Origin: Methylotenera sp.
Lineage (GTDB): Bacteria > Pseudomonadota > Gammaproteobacteria > Burkholderiales > Methylophilaceae
Assembly (NCBI GenBank): GCA_028688575.1
Contig: JAQTXW010000016.1
Coordinates: forward strand, 1-40,847
Length of the DNA: 40,847 nucleotides
Direction of reading: 5' to 3'
The notes beneath the pieces are model-generated. The model worked only from the letters and a program-made list of their open reading frames with translations, had not been told where the DNA came from and did no database searches. The position numbers and the translations under genes were made by a program. The first letter of the stretch is position 1. Each line of letters begins with the position of its first letter. This document shows positions 1 to 9,496 of this stretch, in pieces.

Positions 1-53
1 AAGTGCATCACTTCGTTTTATTTTCGTCATCGCTCTGCAACAACGAGGTGCGC

Positions 54-81
54 ATTATACAGCGCTTTTCTAAACCGTCAA
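54..81 (-). promoter_or_regulatory. rRNA-type promoter, proximal copy of three
   Basis: The minus strand carries TTGACG (76-81) and a perfect TATAAT (54-59), again 16 bases apart, with a GCGCACC discriminator. Upstream of the -35 box, at 82-120, the DNA is very A+T rich and resembles an UP element. It reads off the left edge of the window. A 16S rRNA gene is the expected target, but it lies outside the window, so this is inference. Confidence 0.8.
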
Positions 82-175
82 TATTAATTTAATAAATATT
101 TTTTAAAACATTTGCTAGTTAATATTGCCATTCCGTGCCGCGCATCGCTAACTTGTTTTGCTAGCGAAGGCGCGC

Positions 176-203
176 ATTTTACAGAGGTTTTAAATCTCGT
201 CAA
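176..203 (-). promoter_or_regulatory. rRNA-type promoter, middle copy of three
   Basis: The minus strand carries TTGACG (198-203) and TAAAAT (176-181) with a 16-base spacer and the same GCGCGCC discriminator. It is 113 bases downstream of the distal copy. The transcribed start shares the motif CTTCGCT with that copy, so the pair probably arose by duplication. Confidence 0.8.
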
Positions 204-288
204 CCCCAATTTGAAAATATATTTTACATCGTGGTTGATTGCGCTTTTTACTGCACTTCTCTGACTTGTTTCGTCAGCGAAGGCGCGC

Positions 289-316
289 ATTCTACACGCA
301 AGATTTGTTTGGTCAA
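289..316 (-). promoter_or_regulatory. rRNA-type promoter, distal copy of three
   Basis: Read on the minus strand, a TTGACC -35 box (311-316) and a TAGAAT -10 box (289-294) are separated by exactly 16 bases. A GC-rich discriminator (GCGCGCC) follows, which is the hallmark of promoters under stringent control. It lies just past the tyrS stop codon and fires leftward. It is one of three near-identical units; the sequence from its discriminator into the early transcribed region (about 275-288) is repeated almost exactly at copy two. Confidence 0.8.
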
Positions 317-332
317 GCCGACATTTGCATTG

Positions 333-1538
333 TTACAAAATTGTTACATTTGCAAACTTACGCTTACCTACCTGCGCAACCAAAGTTGCACCTTTATCAA
401 GCATTAATGTCTTATCGCTTACTTTCTCACCGTCCAACTTAACACCACCTTGCTCAATGGCTCTATATGCTTCAGATGTGCTTGCCACAAGACCTGCCAG
501 CTTGAGCATTTGTGCGACACCAACATCGCTTGCATCGATGGTGACTGTCACGGCGGGCACATCTTCTGGGATACCACCTTTTGAACGCGTTTGGAAATTA
601 AGCAGGGCTTTATCTGCATCCGCAGCGCTGTGGAAGCGCGTCACAATTTCCTGGGCAAAGCGCACTTTAATGTTGCGCGGGTTTTCTCCTGCCGCCACCT
701 GAGACTTCCATTGCGTAATGGTTTCAATTGTCTCAAATGACAGCAATTCTATATAGCGCCACATCAATTCATCTGAAACTGACATGAGTTTTGCGAATAT
801 GATTTCTGGCGGTTCGTTGATACCTATATAGTTGCCCAGTGATTTAGACATTTTATTTACACCATCCAAGCCCTCCAGCAAAGGCATGGTGAGCACGCAC
901 TGCTGACTTTGCCCTGCTTGTTTTTGCAACTCACGCCCCATAAGCAGATTGAACTTCTGATCTGTGCCACCTAACTCAACGTCCGCTTCCAATGCGACTG
1001 AGTCATAGCCTTGCAATAGCGGATATAAGAATTCATGAATAGCAATCGCCTGATTACCTTTGAACCGCTTGGTAAAGTCATCACGCTCAAGCATACGTGC
1101 CACCGTATAGCTAGAGGCAAGTTTAAGCATGCCTGCGGCGCCTAGTTCCGTGAGCCATTTGGAGTTAAATACGACTTCGGTTTGCTCTGGTTTTAAAATT
1201 TTAAACACTTGTGCGGCGTAAGACTTGGCATTTTCCTGTACCTGAAGCTTGGTAAGCGGCGGTCGCGTAGCACTTTTGCCCGTAGGGTCACCAATCATGC
1301 CCGTAAAATCACCAATCAGAAACATCACATGATGGCCTAGCTCCTGAAATTGGCGTAACTTATTAATTAGTACAGTGTGGCCCAAATGCAAATCTGGCGC
1401 CGTCGGGTCAAAACCAGCCTTAATTCTTAACGGCTGGCCTTTTTTAAGCTTTTCAACTAACTCTGCTTCGATTAAAAGCTCGTCAGCACCACGCTTAATT
1501 ACGGCCAACTGTTGATTGATATCAATATTCACGTGCAC
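333..1538 (-). CDS. tyrS: Tyrosyl-tRNA synthetase
   Basis: This cytosolic class I synthetase charges tRNA-Tyr with tyrosine. The frame can be opened at GTG 1568; in that numbering the HIGH motif appears as HLGH at residues 61-64, the signature [14 protein letters not shown] follows near 86-99, the KMSKS motif is at 239-243, and an RNA-binding S4-type tail fills the last 65 or so residues. The frame has no ATG near its beginning. I prefer GTG 1538 (or GTG 1532) because AAGGAA sits just upstream and homologues begin close to this point. This gives about 401 residues, normal for the family. It is transcribed leftward toward the tandem rRNA-type promoters and is divergent from the M23 peptidase gene. 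Function is certain; only the start is open. Confidence 0.97.
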   Translation of the reverse strand: MHVNIDINQQLAVIKRGADELLIEAELVEKLKKGQPLRIKAGFDPTAPDLHLGHTVLINKLRQFQELGHHVMFLIGDFTGMIGDPTGKSATRPPLTKLQVQENAKSYAAQVFKILKPEQTEVVFNSKWLTELGAAGMLKLASSYTVARMLERDDFTKRFKGNQAIAIHEFLYPLLQGYDSVALEADVELGGTDQKFNLLMGRELQKQAGQSQQCVLTMPLLEGLDGVNKMSKSLGNYIGINEPPEIIFAKLMSVSDELMWRYIELLSFETIETITQWKSQVAAGENPRNIKVRFAQEIVTRFHSAADADKALLNFQTRSKGGIPEDVPAVTVTIDASDVGVAQMLKLAGLVASTSEAYRAIEQGGVKLDGEKVSDKTLMLDKGATLVAQVGKRKFANVTIL

Positions 1539-1638
1539 TATTTCCTTAAACTTGGTTATTTTTACCACTCATTGACTTGTTTTCATGACATTTTCTGTTA
1601 GTATTTACGGCCGCAATCAATTTCCATAAGGCCTGCGC

Positions 1639-3021
1639 GTGAAAATTAACGAGCCACGTCAAAACAATTTAACGCAAACTTCTATTTTAGCGCAAAACGC
1701 TGGTAAAGCTGAAGGTAAGCTTACTTACTCATCTCATCTTCGCAAATTTAAGTTGCGCTGGATATTGGCAGTTTCTTGCCTGCCACTGTTTGGCATCTAT
1801 ACTGCTTTTGGTATTGCACCTCAAAACTTGAATGACGTGCCTATCTCTATGGTGACCGAGGAAATTGCGCTGCCTTTTGAAAACAGCACCTTAAAATCAG
1901 ATGAAGATTTATCACAGACCTTTTGGTACAAAGATTATGTACGTCGCGATGACACACTTAACAGTATCCTGACCCGATTAAACATTCGTAACCGAAGTGT
2001 ATTTGAGTTTATCCGCGCTGACATTACCGCAAGCGAGATTGCCAGCAGCCTGACTCCAGGCAGGCAAATCAAAGCCGAGACAGATATTGAAGGCAATTTG
2101 ATTCAGCTTGAGTTTGAATTAAATAACAGCCAGCTAGTTCGTTTAGTTAAAACAGAGGATGGTTATGAGAGCCGCAAAGATTTGCGCGTATTAACAAGCC
2201 AACCGATATTGAAGTCTGCAAAAATCAATTCGTCTTTATTTGCTGCAACTGATAGTGCAAACATTCCTGACCACATTGCCATTCAACTCGCAGATATTTT
2301 TGAAAGCGAGATCAACTTTCATACAGACCTCAGAAAAGGTGATCACTTCAATGTGATATATGAAGGGCTTTATGATCAGGGCGAGTTAGTCAAAGCCGGG
2401 AGCGTGCTGGCAGCCGAGTTCATCAATAACGGGAAAACATACCGCGCCATTGGTTTGCGTGATGACACCAACAAAATGCAATACTATACCCCTGAAGGTA
2501 AAAGTGTTCACAAATCATTCTTACGCTCGCCCTTGGAATTTAGCCGTGTGAGCTCTGGTTTCAGCACTGCACGCTATCACCCTGTACTACAAAAAGTCAG
2601 AGCGCACAAAGGTGTTGATTTCGCAGCACCTACAGGCACTAGAATCAAGGCCTCTGCCGATGGCGTTGTCGATTTTGTTGGACAGAAAGGCGGCTACGGC
2701 AATGTCATCATTCTTAAACATGCCAATGGCATCAGCACCCTATATGGCCATCTTTCACGCTTTTCTTCAGGCTTACGTCGCGGCGCGCGCGTGGGCCAGG
2801 GCGCCATCATTGGCTTTGTCGGCATGACTGGGGTTGCAACTGGGCCTCATCTACATTACGAGTTCTTAGTCAACGGCCAGCACCGCGACCCTATGAAAGT
2901 GGCGCTACCCAGGACTAATGCAATTAACGCAAGCAACAAGACGGCATTTGAACTAGCGAGCACTGAACGCTTAGCCCAACTCAGCTTGTTAAATTCGACC
3001 AATATTGCATTATTAGAGTAG
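1639..3021 (+). CDS. M23-family zinc metallopeptidase, membrane-anchored
   Basis: This is a probable cell-wall endopeptidase of the MepM/YebA type, which cuts peptide cross-links in peptidoglycan. The 460-residue protein has a basic cytoplasmic N-terminus, one membrane segment at about residues 41-60, a periplasmic region resembling the OapA/Csd3 N-terminal part, and a C-terminal LytM domain. Metal ligands are visible: H323 and D327 in HKGVD, H371 in YGHL, and the HLH motif at 404-406. The start is GTG with AAGG upstream. It is divergent from tyrS and only 25 bases before anmK. That pairing makes sense because AnmK recycles a wall sugar released during turnover. The family is sure; the exact cleavage specificity is not shown by sequence. 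Confidence 0.92.
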   Translation: MKINEPRQNNLTQTSILAQNAGKAEGKLTYSSHLRKFKLRWILAVSCLPLFGIYTAFGIAPQNLNDVPISMVTEEIALPFENSTLKSDEDLSQTFWYKDYVRRDDTLNSILTRLNIRNRSVFEFIRADITASEIASSLTPGRQIKAETDIEGNLIQLEFELNNSQLVRLVKTEDGYESRKDLRVLTSQPILKSAKINSSLFAATDSANIPDHIAIQLADIFESEINFHTDLRKGDHFNVIYEGLYDQGELVKAGSVLAAEFINNGKTYRAIGLRDDTNKMQYYTPEGKSVHKSFLRSPLEFSRVSSGFSTARYHPVLQKVRAHKGVDFAAPTGTRIKASADGVVDFVGQKGGYGNVIILKHANGISTLYGHLSRFSSGLRRGARVGQGAIIGFVGMTGVATGPHLHYEFLVNGQHRDPMKVALPRTNAINASNKTAFELASTERLAQLSLLNSTNIALLE

Positions 3022-3046
3022 GCATGCAACACCTCTGGTGAGAGAT

Positions 3047-4147
3047 ATGGCTGGCAATCTCTTTATTGGGCTCATGTCTGGCACCAGTCTTGATGGCGTA
3101 GATGCTGCGCTAGTGTCAATTGACAAAGAGGATAATATTGCCCTGATAGAACAGCATTTTATCGCTTACCCCGCCGAGTTGCGTGCTGAGATACTTTTAC
3201 TGCAACACCCTACCCTGAATGAGTTGGAAGCCACGGCCTTAATAGCAAATAAGCTTTCTCATCTTTATGCACAGGTGATTGAGCAGCTTTTACATAAAGC
3301 ACATACCAAAGTGCATGAAATCGTTGCCATAGGTGCGCATGGGCAAACGATTCGCCATCGCCCTGAATTAGGTTTTACTTTACAAATCTGCAATGCGGCG
3401 CTTTTGACCGAACTCACGGGTATCAATGTTGTTTCTGATTTTAGAAGCAGAGATGTTGCAGCTGGCGGGCAAGGTGCGCCATTAGTGCCCGCATTTCACC
3501 AAGCGGTTTTTGCTGATCACACTCAAAATAGAGCCATCATTAATATCGGCGGCATTGCCAACATCACTTACCTTGGAAAGTCCGGAGAGGTGTTTGGCTT
3601 TGATTCGGGCCCAGGCAATATGTTACTTGATGCATGGATCAGTCACCACCTTGGCTTAGGCTACGATGAAAATGGTGCATGGGCTGGCACTGGCAATGTG
3701 ATACAGCCATTGTTAGCTAGCATGCTTGAAGATGATTACTTCGCCAAGCCTATCCCCAAAAGCACTGGTCGCGATTTATTTAATCTGCCATGGTTAAACC
3801 AGCACTTACTTAAGCACCATTACGCACCCTGTGATGTAGCACGCACTCTAGTTGCGCTTACCGCACATTCAATCCATGAAGCCGTCAATGAGCATGGTGC
3901 GGATACTGACGAGATATACTTATGTGGCGGCGGTGAGAAAAATGGCCTATTAAAATATGAGTTACAGCGCCTTTTTAAAAATACACCAATCTACTCTACA
4001 GAGGTTTTAGGGATAGGGGTTGACTGGGTCGAGGCAATTGCTTTTGCATGGCTGGCAAAAAAATGTCTGGCGAGAGAACCTGCCAGCCTATCTGCAGTCA
4101 CAGGTGCAAAAGGCGCTCGCATACTCGGCGCAATCTACCAAGTATAG
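3047..4147 (+). CDS. anmK: Anhydro-N-acetylmuramic acid kinase
   Basis: AnmK hydrolyses and phosphorylates 1,6-anhydro-MurNAc from wall recycling to MurNAc-6-phosphate in the cytosol. The protein begins with the family signature GLMSGTSLDGVDAAL and also shows GAHGQTIRH, NIGGIANIT and FDSGPGNMLLD, the ATPase-fold phosphate-binding elements. Its length of about 366 residues is typical. I chose ATG 3047 over the in-frame GTG 3038 because GGTGAG lies at proper distance before it and the signature starts immediately after. It is probably co-transcribed with the upstream M23 peptidase. Confidence 0.96.
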   Translation: MAGNLFIGLMSGTSLDGVDAALVSIDKEDNIALIEQHFIAYPAELRAEILLLQHPTLNELEATALIANKLSHLYAQVIEQLLHKAHTKVHEIVAIGAHGQTIRHRPELGFTLQICNAALLTELTGINVVSDFRSRDVAAGGQGAPLVPAFHQAVFADHTQNRAIINIGGIANITYLGKSGEVFGFDSGPGNMLLDAWISHHLGLGYDENGAWAGTGNVIQPLLASMLEDDYFAKPIPKSTGRDLFNLPWLNQHLLKHHYAPCDVARTLVALTAHSIHEAVNEHGADTDEIYLCGGGEKNGLLKYELQRLFKNTPIYSTEVLGIGVDWVEAIAFAWLAKKCLAREPASLSAVTGAKGARILGAIYQV

Positions 4148-4158
4148 ATGCGCAGGCG

Positions 4159-4187
4159 TTCATTAGAATGCATGGATAAAGTATAAT
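4159..4187 (+). promoter_or_regulatory. Putative sigma-70 promoter of gltA
   Basis: A perfect TATAAT -10 box (4182-4187) lies 37 bases before the gltA start codon. A weak TTCATT -35 (4159-4164) is 17 bases upstream of it. The -10 is convincing and the -35 is poor, so activation by a regulator is possible. Confidence 0.5.
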
Positions 4188-4224
4188 TACCGATTAAACG
4201 ATGGATTAAAATTTAAGATATACC

Positions 4225-5523
4225 ATGAACAATCAACCAACCAAAGTTACACTCAGCTTCGATAACGGTAGCGACCCAATCGAATTGCCGGTGCTATCAG
4301 GCGCATTGGGCAATAGCGTCATTGACATACGTGCACTAGGTGCGCATGGCGTGTTTACTTATGATCCTGGCTTTATGTCCACAGCAGCCTGTAACTCGAA
4401 CATCACCTTTATTGATGGTGAGAAAGGGTTGCTATTTCATCGTGGATACCCGATAGAACAGCTTGCTGAACATTGCGATTATCTGGAGGTCGCCTATCTT
4501 CTCATGCATGGTGAGCTACCCAATGCTACTGAAAAACAGCACTTCACCAAGAAAATTACTGGCAGCACCATGCTGCATGACCAGCTCAACAATATTTTCC
4601 GTGGCTACAGACGTGACGCACACCCCATGGCTGTCATGGTAGGCGTGGTTGGATCACTCTCCGCCTTTTACTTTAACAATATGGATATTCTCGACCCCAA
4701 ACATCGTGAGATATCCGCGCATCGCTTACTTGCCAAAGTACCTACCATCGCCGCATGGAGCTACAAGTACATTAGCGGACAGCCATTCATGTATCCGCAG
4801 AATCATCTAAGTTATGCTGAGAACTTTATGTACATGATGTTTGCCACACCATGCGAAGAGTACGTACCTAATCCGATTTTAGCTAAAGCATTTGAACGCA
4901 TTTTAATTTTACATGCAGATCACGAACAGAATGCCTCAACCTCCACAGTACGCCTAGTCGGCTCTAGTGGTGCCAACCCATTTGCCTGCATTTCTGCTGG
5001 CATTGCCTCCCTTTGGGGACCAGCACACGGTGGCGCCAACGAAGCCACTCTGAACATGCTGGAAGAAATCGGTGATGCCTCTCGTATTGGTGAGTTCATT
5101 GACCGTGCCAAGGATAAAACTGACAGCTTTAGATTAATGGGCTTTGGGCATCGTGTATATCGCAATATGGATCCGCGCGCCGCGATTATGCGCAAGACCT
5201 GTCACGAAGTCCTTGACGCGCTTGGCCTGAACAACGACCCATTATTTAAACTAGCCATGACGCTAGAGAAAATTGCCTTGGAAGATGAGTATTTCGTTTC
5301 CCGCAGGCTGTATCCTAATGTTGATTTCTATTCTGGCATCGTCATGCGTGCGATGGGTATTCCGAACACCATGTTTACCGCAGTATTCGCGTTAGCCAGA
5401 ACAGCTGGCTGGATTGCACAATGGTCCGAAATGCACGCTGACCCTCAGTCTAAAATTGGCAGACCCAGACAACTGTATACAGGTCAGCAAGCGCGTGAGT
5501 TTATGCCGCTTAACCAACGCTAA
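4225..5523 (+). CDS. gltA: Citrate synthase (type II)
   Basis: The enzyme condenses acetyl-CoA and oxaloacetate to citrate. It has 432 residues, the usual size of the hexameric NADH-sensitive bacterial type. The catalytic triad is visible as H268 in [10 protein letters not shown]309 in [13 protein letters not shown] and D367 in VDFYSG. The gene stands alone, with its own TATAAT-box promoter and a hairpin after its end, between anmK and the convergent nhaA. In methylotrophs with an incomplete TCA cycle the enzyme serves mainly biosynthesis; that is known for the group and not shown by this sequence. Confidence 0.97.
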   Translation: MNNQPTKVTLSFDNGSDPIELPVLSGALGNSVIDIRALGAHGVFTYDPGFMSTAACNSNITFIDGEKGLLFHRGYPIEQLAEHCDYLEVAYLLMHGELPNATEKQHFTKKITGSTMLHDQLNNIFRGYRRDAHPMAVMVGVVGSLSAFYFNNMDILDPKHREISAHRLLAKVPTIAAWSYKYISGQPFMYPQNHLSYAENFMYMMFATPCEEYVPNPILAKAFERILILHADHEQNASTSTVRLVGSSGANPFACISAGIASLWGPAHGGANEATLNMLEEIGDASRIGEFIDRAKDKTDSFRLMGFGHRVYRNMDPRAAIMRKTCHEVLDALGLNNDPLFKLAMTLEKIALEDEYFVSRRLYPNVDFYSGIVMRAMGIPNTMFTAVFALARTAGWIAQWSEMHADPQSKIGRPRQLYTGQQAREFMPLNQR

Positions 5524-5527
5524 TTAC

Positions 5528-5559
5528 AGGCTTATCTAGACTATGCGCTGGATAAGCCT
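5528..5559. terminator. Hairpin between convergent gltA and nhaA
   Basis: A perfect 9-bp inverted repeat, AGGCTTATC (5528-5536) and GATAAGCCT (5551-5559), flanks a 14-base loop directly after the gltA stop. It sits just before the nhaA stop on the other strand, so it could serve both genes. Neither side has a clean run of T, so termination strength is uncertain. Confidence 0.5.
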
Positions 5560-5564
5560 ATAAA

Positions 5565-6941
5565 CTACTTTTTCGGCGCAGCCAGCCACAGCCAGAAAAA
5601 CCCAACCACGCCAGCCAATAGTGATGCCGTTAAAATGCCAATCTTAGCCATAATGAGGTAATCTGGATGTGTGGCATAGGCCAGTTCCGCCACAAAAATC
5701 GACATGGTAAAACCAATACCACTGAGCACAGCAACGCCAGCAATCTGATTAAACCTGACACCAGTCGGCAACTTGGATAACCCTAACTTCAGAAAAATCC
5801 AGCAAGCGCCTGTAATGCCCAGAAATTTACCTATCACGAGTCCGAAGGTTACACCCAGCATAATGGGATCAGAAAACACACTGGACCAGGAAGAAAACTG
5901 CAAAGGTACGCCTGCATTAAACAACGCAAACACTGGTATTACGAAGAAGGCGACAGGCACATGCCAGTGATGTTCCAGGCTCTGCAAAGGTGTCTGCACA
6001 TAATTCACATCCGTTTCCAGCGATTGTGCAACCGCTTGCAGGTGGTGATTGGTCATGATGTTCTTGCCTGACTCCAAACCTTTTTTGAAGCTCTCAGCCA
6101 GCCCCTTCAGCCTATTCACGAATAATGAAGGATCATATTTGGGTCGGGCTGGCACGGTGAATGCGCCTAACACCCCCGCCAAGGTCGCATGTACGCCAGA
6201 TTGCAATACCGCATACCAAAGTAGCACTGCAACCAGAAAATACGGGATTGTTTTACGAATACCTACGATATTAAAAAATATCAGCACGCCAAACAGGCCA
6301 CCAGCGATGCCCAGCCAGACTGGCATCAGCTCATTGGTGTAGAACAATGCAATGACAAGCACCGCGCCCAAATCATCTACGATCGCCAGCGCAACCAGAA
6401 AAGTCACCAATGCCTTAGGGACTCGCTTACCAAGCAACACCATGGCACCCACAGCAAAGGCAATATCCGTTGCCATTGGGATACCCCAGCCACGGCTCGC
6501 ATCGCCTGTCGGGTTCATGAAGTAGAAAATAAGTGCTGGCACTAACATCCCGCCAATAGCGGCGACTATGGGCAATGCTGCTTTACGCAAATCCGAGAGT
6601 TCACCTACCAGGATTTCGCGCTTTAGCTCCATGCCAACCAAAAAGAAAAACAAGGCCATCAGGGCATCATTTACCCAGTGATGCAAGCTCATTTCCAGCT
6701 TCCAACTGCCTATCCCCAAACCGACCATGGTATGGATAATGTGTTGATAAGTATCAGACATCGCCGCACTATTCGCCATAAATAACGCGATAATCGCCGT
6801 ACCCATCAACAAGAAGCCACTTGTCGTTTGTCCGTGCACAAACTCCTGAAACGGGGTCAAGATTCGACTAAATCGTTCTTCCCATGGTGCGTAAATCACA
6901 CCTTCTTCATAGCGGTTTACATCTTTATGTTGCGTTGCCAT
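5565..6941 (-). CDS. nhaA: Na+/H+ antiporter NhaA
   Basis: NhaA is an inner-membrane antiporter that exports sodium in exchange for protons and controls pH and salt balance. The 458-residue sequence is mostly hydrophobic with about a dozen membrane segments. The ion-binding aspartates of the family are seen in AIVDDLGAV (D189, D190), and PMATDIAFAVGAM carries D159. A hydrophilic insertion at about residues 275-330 makes it longer than the E. coli protein of about 388 residues; this is common in long NhaA forms. The start ATG has no strong ribosome binding site. It is convergent with gltA and in line after erpA, 177 bases away. Confidence 0.95.
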   Translation of the reverse strand: MATQHKDVNRYEEGVIYAPWEERFSRILTPFQEFVHGQTTSGFLLMGTAIIALFMANSAAMSDTYQHIIHTMVGLGIGSWKLEMSLHHWVNDALMALFFFLVGMELKREILVGELSDLRKAALPIVAAIGGMLVPALIFYFMNPTGDASRGWGIPMATDIAFAVGAMVLLGKRVPKALVTFLVALAIVDDLGAVLVIALFYTNELMPVWLGIAGGLFGVLIFFNIVGIRKTIPYFLVAVLLWYAVLQSGVHATLAGVLGAFTVPARPKYDPSLFVNRLKGLAESFKKGLESGKNIMTNHHLQAVAQSLETDVNYVQTPLQSLEHHWHVPVAFFVIPVFALFNAGVPLQFSSWSSVFSDPIMLGVTFGLVIGKFLGITGACWIFLKLGLSKLPTGVRFNQIAGVAVLSGIGFTMSIFVAELAYATHPDYLIMAKIGILTASLLAGVVGFFWLWLAAPKK

Positions 6942-7033
6942 AGTTTGAATATTCGTCTTTCAGCAATCTGGTGAGTAGTAAAATATAGCCTGCTATTTTT
7001 AATAGCCATAGTTAGAAAGCACAATCAAATCCA

Positions 7034-7055
7034 GCTTAAGCTGAGTAGCTTAAGC
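7034..7055 (-). terminator. Palindromic hairpin downstream of erpA
   Basis: Two copies of the self-complementary 8-mer GCTTAAGC (7034-7041 and 7048-7055) are separated by six bases and can fold into an 8-bp stem. It lies 63 bases past the erpA stop and before nhaA. There is no strong T-run after it, so a terminator or a protein-binding palindrome are both possible. Confidence 0.35.
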
Positions 7056-7118
7056 CAGCGCTTAAAATAGCCCACATCACAAAACTAGTAGAGGCTCTGA
7101 TATTAAAGGCCAGGCAGA

Positions 7119-7484
7119 CTACACCGAGAATGAAGATCCACAACCACAGGTCGTTTGCGCATTCGGGTTACGAATCACAAATTGCGAACCTTGCAAGCTG
7201 TCTTGATAGTCAATTTCAGCGCCCATCAAGTACTGGAGGCTCATCGGATCAATCAATAAAGTCACCGTGTCTTTTTCTACTTGCGTGTCATCTTCGTTGA
7301 CTTCCTCTTCAAATGTAAAACCGTATTGAAAACCTGAGCAGCCACCACCGCTTACAAAAACGCGTAGTTTAAGGTCGGGGGTGCCCTCTTCCTCTATCAA
7401 CTCTTTCACCTTCTTCGCGGCGTTATCGGTAAATACCAAAGGTGCTGGAATATCTAATGCCTGAACTTCAGTTACTGTACTCAT
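7119..7484 (-). CDS. erpA: Iron-sulfur cluster insertion protein ErpA
   Basis: This A-type carrier delivers Fe-S clusters to target enzymes. The 121-residue protein has the three family cysteines: C49 in [12 protein letters not shown], and C113 and C115 in TTCGCGSSF at the C-terminus. The ATG follows TTAGGAG at ideal spacing, so the start is firm. It is the last gene of the leftward series argC-DUF6776-bactofilin-erpA, an order often seen in betaproteobacteria. A plain IscA paralogue is the alternative, but the sequence and neighbourhood fit ErpA. Confidence 0.95.
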   Translation of the reverse strand: MSTVTEVQALDIPAPLVFTDNAAKKVKELIEEEGTPDLKLRVFVSGGGCSGFQYGFTFEEEVNEDDTQVEKDTVTLLIDPMSLQYLMGAEIDYQDSLQGSQFVIRNPNAQTTCGCGSSFSV

Positions 7485-7563
7485 GATTTACTCCTAAATT
7501 CAATTAAATTGTTTGTTGTAGCGCTTAGCTAATAATCTGGCGTAATAAGTTTGCATTCACTTA

Positions 7564-7935
7564 TCAACCCTGTGGCTCATCCAGATAGACAAGCTTACCT
7601 TCTATTACTGCCCCTGTATGCATTTCTAGCGAGTTGTAGTAAACATCGCCTGTGACTCTTGCCTTGGTCTGCAACTCTATGAACTGGTTGGCTTTAATGG
7701 GCCCGACAACTGTGCCATTAATCACTAATTTAGATGCGGTTACTGCGCCTTCAATACGCCCATGCTCACTTAAAATAAGTGTGCTTGGCGTTCCGTTAGG
7801 TTCTGCCACTGCGCCAAGCACTGTTCCATCCACCCGCAAGCCGCCAGAAAAATAAACATTACCTTCAATTTTTGTATCGATGCCAATCAGCGTATCAATC
7901 GTATTTTGAACGCGGTCATTTCTTTTAAAAAACAT
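7564..7935 (-). CDS. Bactofilin (DUF583 polymer-forming protein)
   Basis: Bactofilins form cytoskeletal filaments that scaffold local cell-wall work. The 123-residue protein shows the repeating beta-helix pattern of the family, with alternating hydrophobic and glycine positions (IDTLIGIDTKIEGNVYFSGG and later GRIEGAVTASKLVINGTVVG). It lacks an obvious transmembrane segment. The ATG follows AAGGAA by five bases. The membrane coiled-coil protein of the preceding gene could be a partner, an inference from gene order only. Confidence 0.92.
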   Translation of the reverse strand: MFFKRNDRVQNTIDTLIGIDTKIEGNVYFSGGLRVDGTVLGAVAEPNGTPSTLILSEHGRIEGAVTASKLVINGTVVGPIKANQFIELQTKARVTGDVYYNSLEMHTGAVIEGKLVYLDEPQG

Positions 7936-7980
7936 ACTAATTCCTTAATTTAACGATTGGCGATCACCGCTCAAATGTAA

Positions 7981-8331
7981 TTATTTTTTTCCATTGAGCA
8001 TATTTTTATAAAAAGCCAAGTCTTCTTTGAGGTGAATATTCTCATCCTGCACTTCTTTTAGCTCTTTAGTAAGATTAGTTTGTGCCACCTGCTCAATTTG
8101 TAATTGCCGCTCTAGTCTTATAAGGTTGGTATTAATCGTTTGATTTTCAAGTGCCAACCTGCCAAGCTTGTCATGGCCACTAGAAAACTGCAGGTACGCG
8201 CCAAAATAACCCAACCCCAATAAAATCAATATCACACCCACTTGAAAATACCAGGGCCGCTGGGAGCGAACCGCCACCTGCTTGGCAGTAAGGCCAAAAT
8301 GGCGGCGGATTCTGCGGCGCACTGGCTTCAT
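7981..8331 (-). CDS. DUF6776-type inner-membrane coiled-coil protein
   Basis: The 116-residue protein has a strongly basic N-terminus (KPVRRRIRRH), a single membrane helix at about residues 27-47 and a heptad-patterned coiled coil from about 55 to 110. It therefore looks like a bitopic protein with a periplasmic rod, similar in layout to FtsB/FtsL-type proteins although not recognisable as one. I match it to DUF6776, which is regularly found between argC and a bactofilin in betaproteobacteria. Its ATG is three bases after the argC stop, so it is translationally linked. Function is unknown; a wall or division scaffold with the bactofilin is a guess. Confidence 0.85.
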   Translation of the reverse strand: MKPVRRRIRRHFGLTAKQVAVRSQRPWYFQVGVILILLGLGYFGAYLQFSSGHDKLGRLALENQTINTNLIRLERQLQIEQVAQTNLTKELKEVQDENIHLKEDLAFYKNMLNGKK

Positions 8332-8334
8332 CGA

Positions 8335-9387
8335 CTAAGGTAAAAGCGGCACAATTGCCAGGCCGCAATGCTCTTCAATACCAAACATAATATTCATATT
8401 CTGTACCGCCTGCCCCGCTGCCCCCTTTACCAGATTGTCTTGAGCTGCCAACACAGTCAAATAACCCGAATCTCCCTGTTTTTGCAAGGCAATTCTAAGT
8501 ATATTCGACCCACGCACTGAACGCGTTTCTGGCAGTTTTCCAGCAGGCAACACATCCAGAAAACACTCATGCTGATATCGGGATTCATATAAGGCTTGGA
8601 TATCAACGGACGCAGCCTTATCAGACAGCTTCACATATATGGTGGATAGCATACCACGTATCATGGGGATAAGATGCGGCACAAAAATTAACTGAAGACT
8701 CTGGTCTGCCAGTTTACTAAGCTGCGCGTGTATTTCAGGGTGATGTCGATGACCTGATACACCATACGCCTTCATGCTATCACTCGACTCTGCAAACAAG
8801 GTGGCCACCTCGGCCTTTCTGCCGGCACCTGACACGCCAGATTTAGAGTCCGCAATAATGGGAACAGAGAGGTCCACCAAACCCTGCTCCAGCAGCGGTG
8901 CTAACCCAAGCAGCACTGTAGTTGGGTAACAGCCAGGATTGCCAACCACCTTTGCCGACTTTATTTGCGCACGATTAAGCTCAGGCAAGCCGTAAACAGC
9001 CTCACTCAAAATCTGAGGGCAACTGTGGGGAATTTTATACCATTGCTCAAAAACTGCTATATCCTGCAAACGAAAGTCTGCCGCTAAATCAATCACCCGT
9101 ACATTCGCATCCAGCAACGCTTGTGCCTGACTCATGGCCACACCATGAGGTGTGGCAAAAAACACGACATCACATGCACTCAAATCTGCGGTAGCCGGGT
9201 CAGAAAAAGCTAAATCGACGTAACCGCGCAAACTAGGAAACATATCGGCTACAGGCAATCCTGCCTCACCCCTGGAGGTAATTACCATCAAGTCCGCGTG
9301 CGGATGCAGGGCGAGCAGGCGCAACAATTCGACGCCTGTATAACCCGTGCCGCCAACGATACCTACTTTAATTTTATTACTTGCCAT
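8335..9387 (-). CDS. argC: N-acetyl-gamma-glutamyl-phosphate reductase
   Basis: This enzyme performs the NADPH-dependent third step of arginine synthesis, making N-acetylglutamate semialdehyde. The 350-residue protein begins with the Rossmann motif [18 protein letters not shown]. It carries the catalytic cysteine C153 in GNPGCYPTT and conserved histidines in the region [12 protein letters not shown]. The start ATG has only an A+T-rich leader and no clear Shine-Dalgarno site. It is the first gene of the leftward series after the rpsI terminator, followed three bases later by the DUF6776 gene. Confidence 0.97.
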   Translation of the reverse strand: MASNKIKVGIVGGTGYTGVELLRLLALHPHADLMVITSRGEAGLPVADMFPSLRGYVDLAFSDPATADLSACDVVFFATPHGVAMSQAQALLDANVRVIDLAADFRLQDIAVFEQWYKIPHSCPQILSEAVYGLPELNRAQIKSAKVVGNPGCYPTTVLLGLAPLLEQGLVDLSVPIIADSKSGVSGAGRKAEVATLFAESSDSMKAYGVSGHRHHPEIHAQLSKLADQSLQLIFVPHLIPMIRGMLSTIYVKLSDKAASVDIQALYESRYQHECFLDVLPAGKLPETRSVRGSNILRIALQKQGDSGYLTVLAAQDNLVKGAAGQAVQNMNIMFGIEEHCGLAIVPLLP

Positions 9388-9444
9388 TTTTTAATCGATT
9401 AATTTAATTAGATGATTATAAGCGCACTATCTTTTTCATCCAAT

Positions 9445-9472
9445 AAAAAAAGGCCGCCTAAGCGACCTTTTT
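9445..9472 (-). terminator. Rho-independent terminator of rplM-rpsI
   Basis: On the minus strand a GC stem (AAGGTCGC / GCGGCCTT, one mismatch, loop of four) is followed by a run of seven T. It lies 25 bases past the rpsI stop and separates the ribosomal unit from argC. Confidence 0.9.
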
Positions 9473-9496
9473 GTTAAACACCAGCGCTTAAAAGCA

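Noticed and set aside
4148-4224. Riboswitch or attenuator before gltA
   Set aside because: The 77-base gap holds a -10 box but no stable stem-loop or leader peptide.
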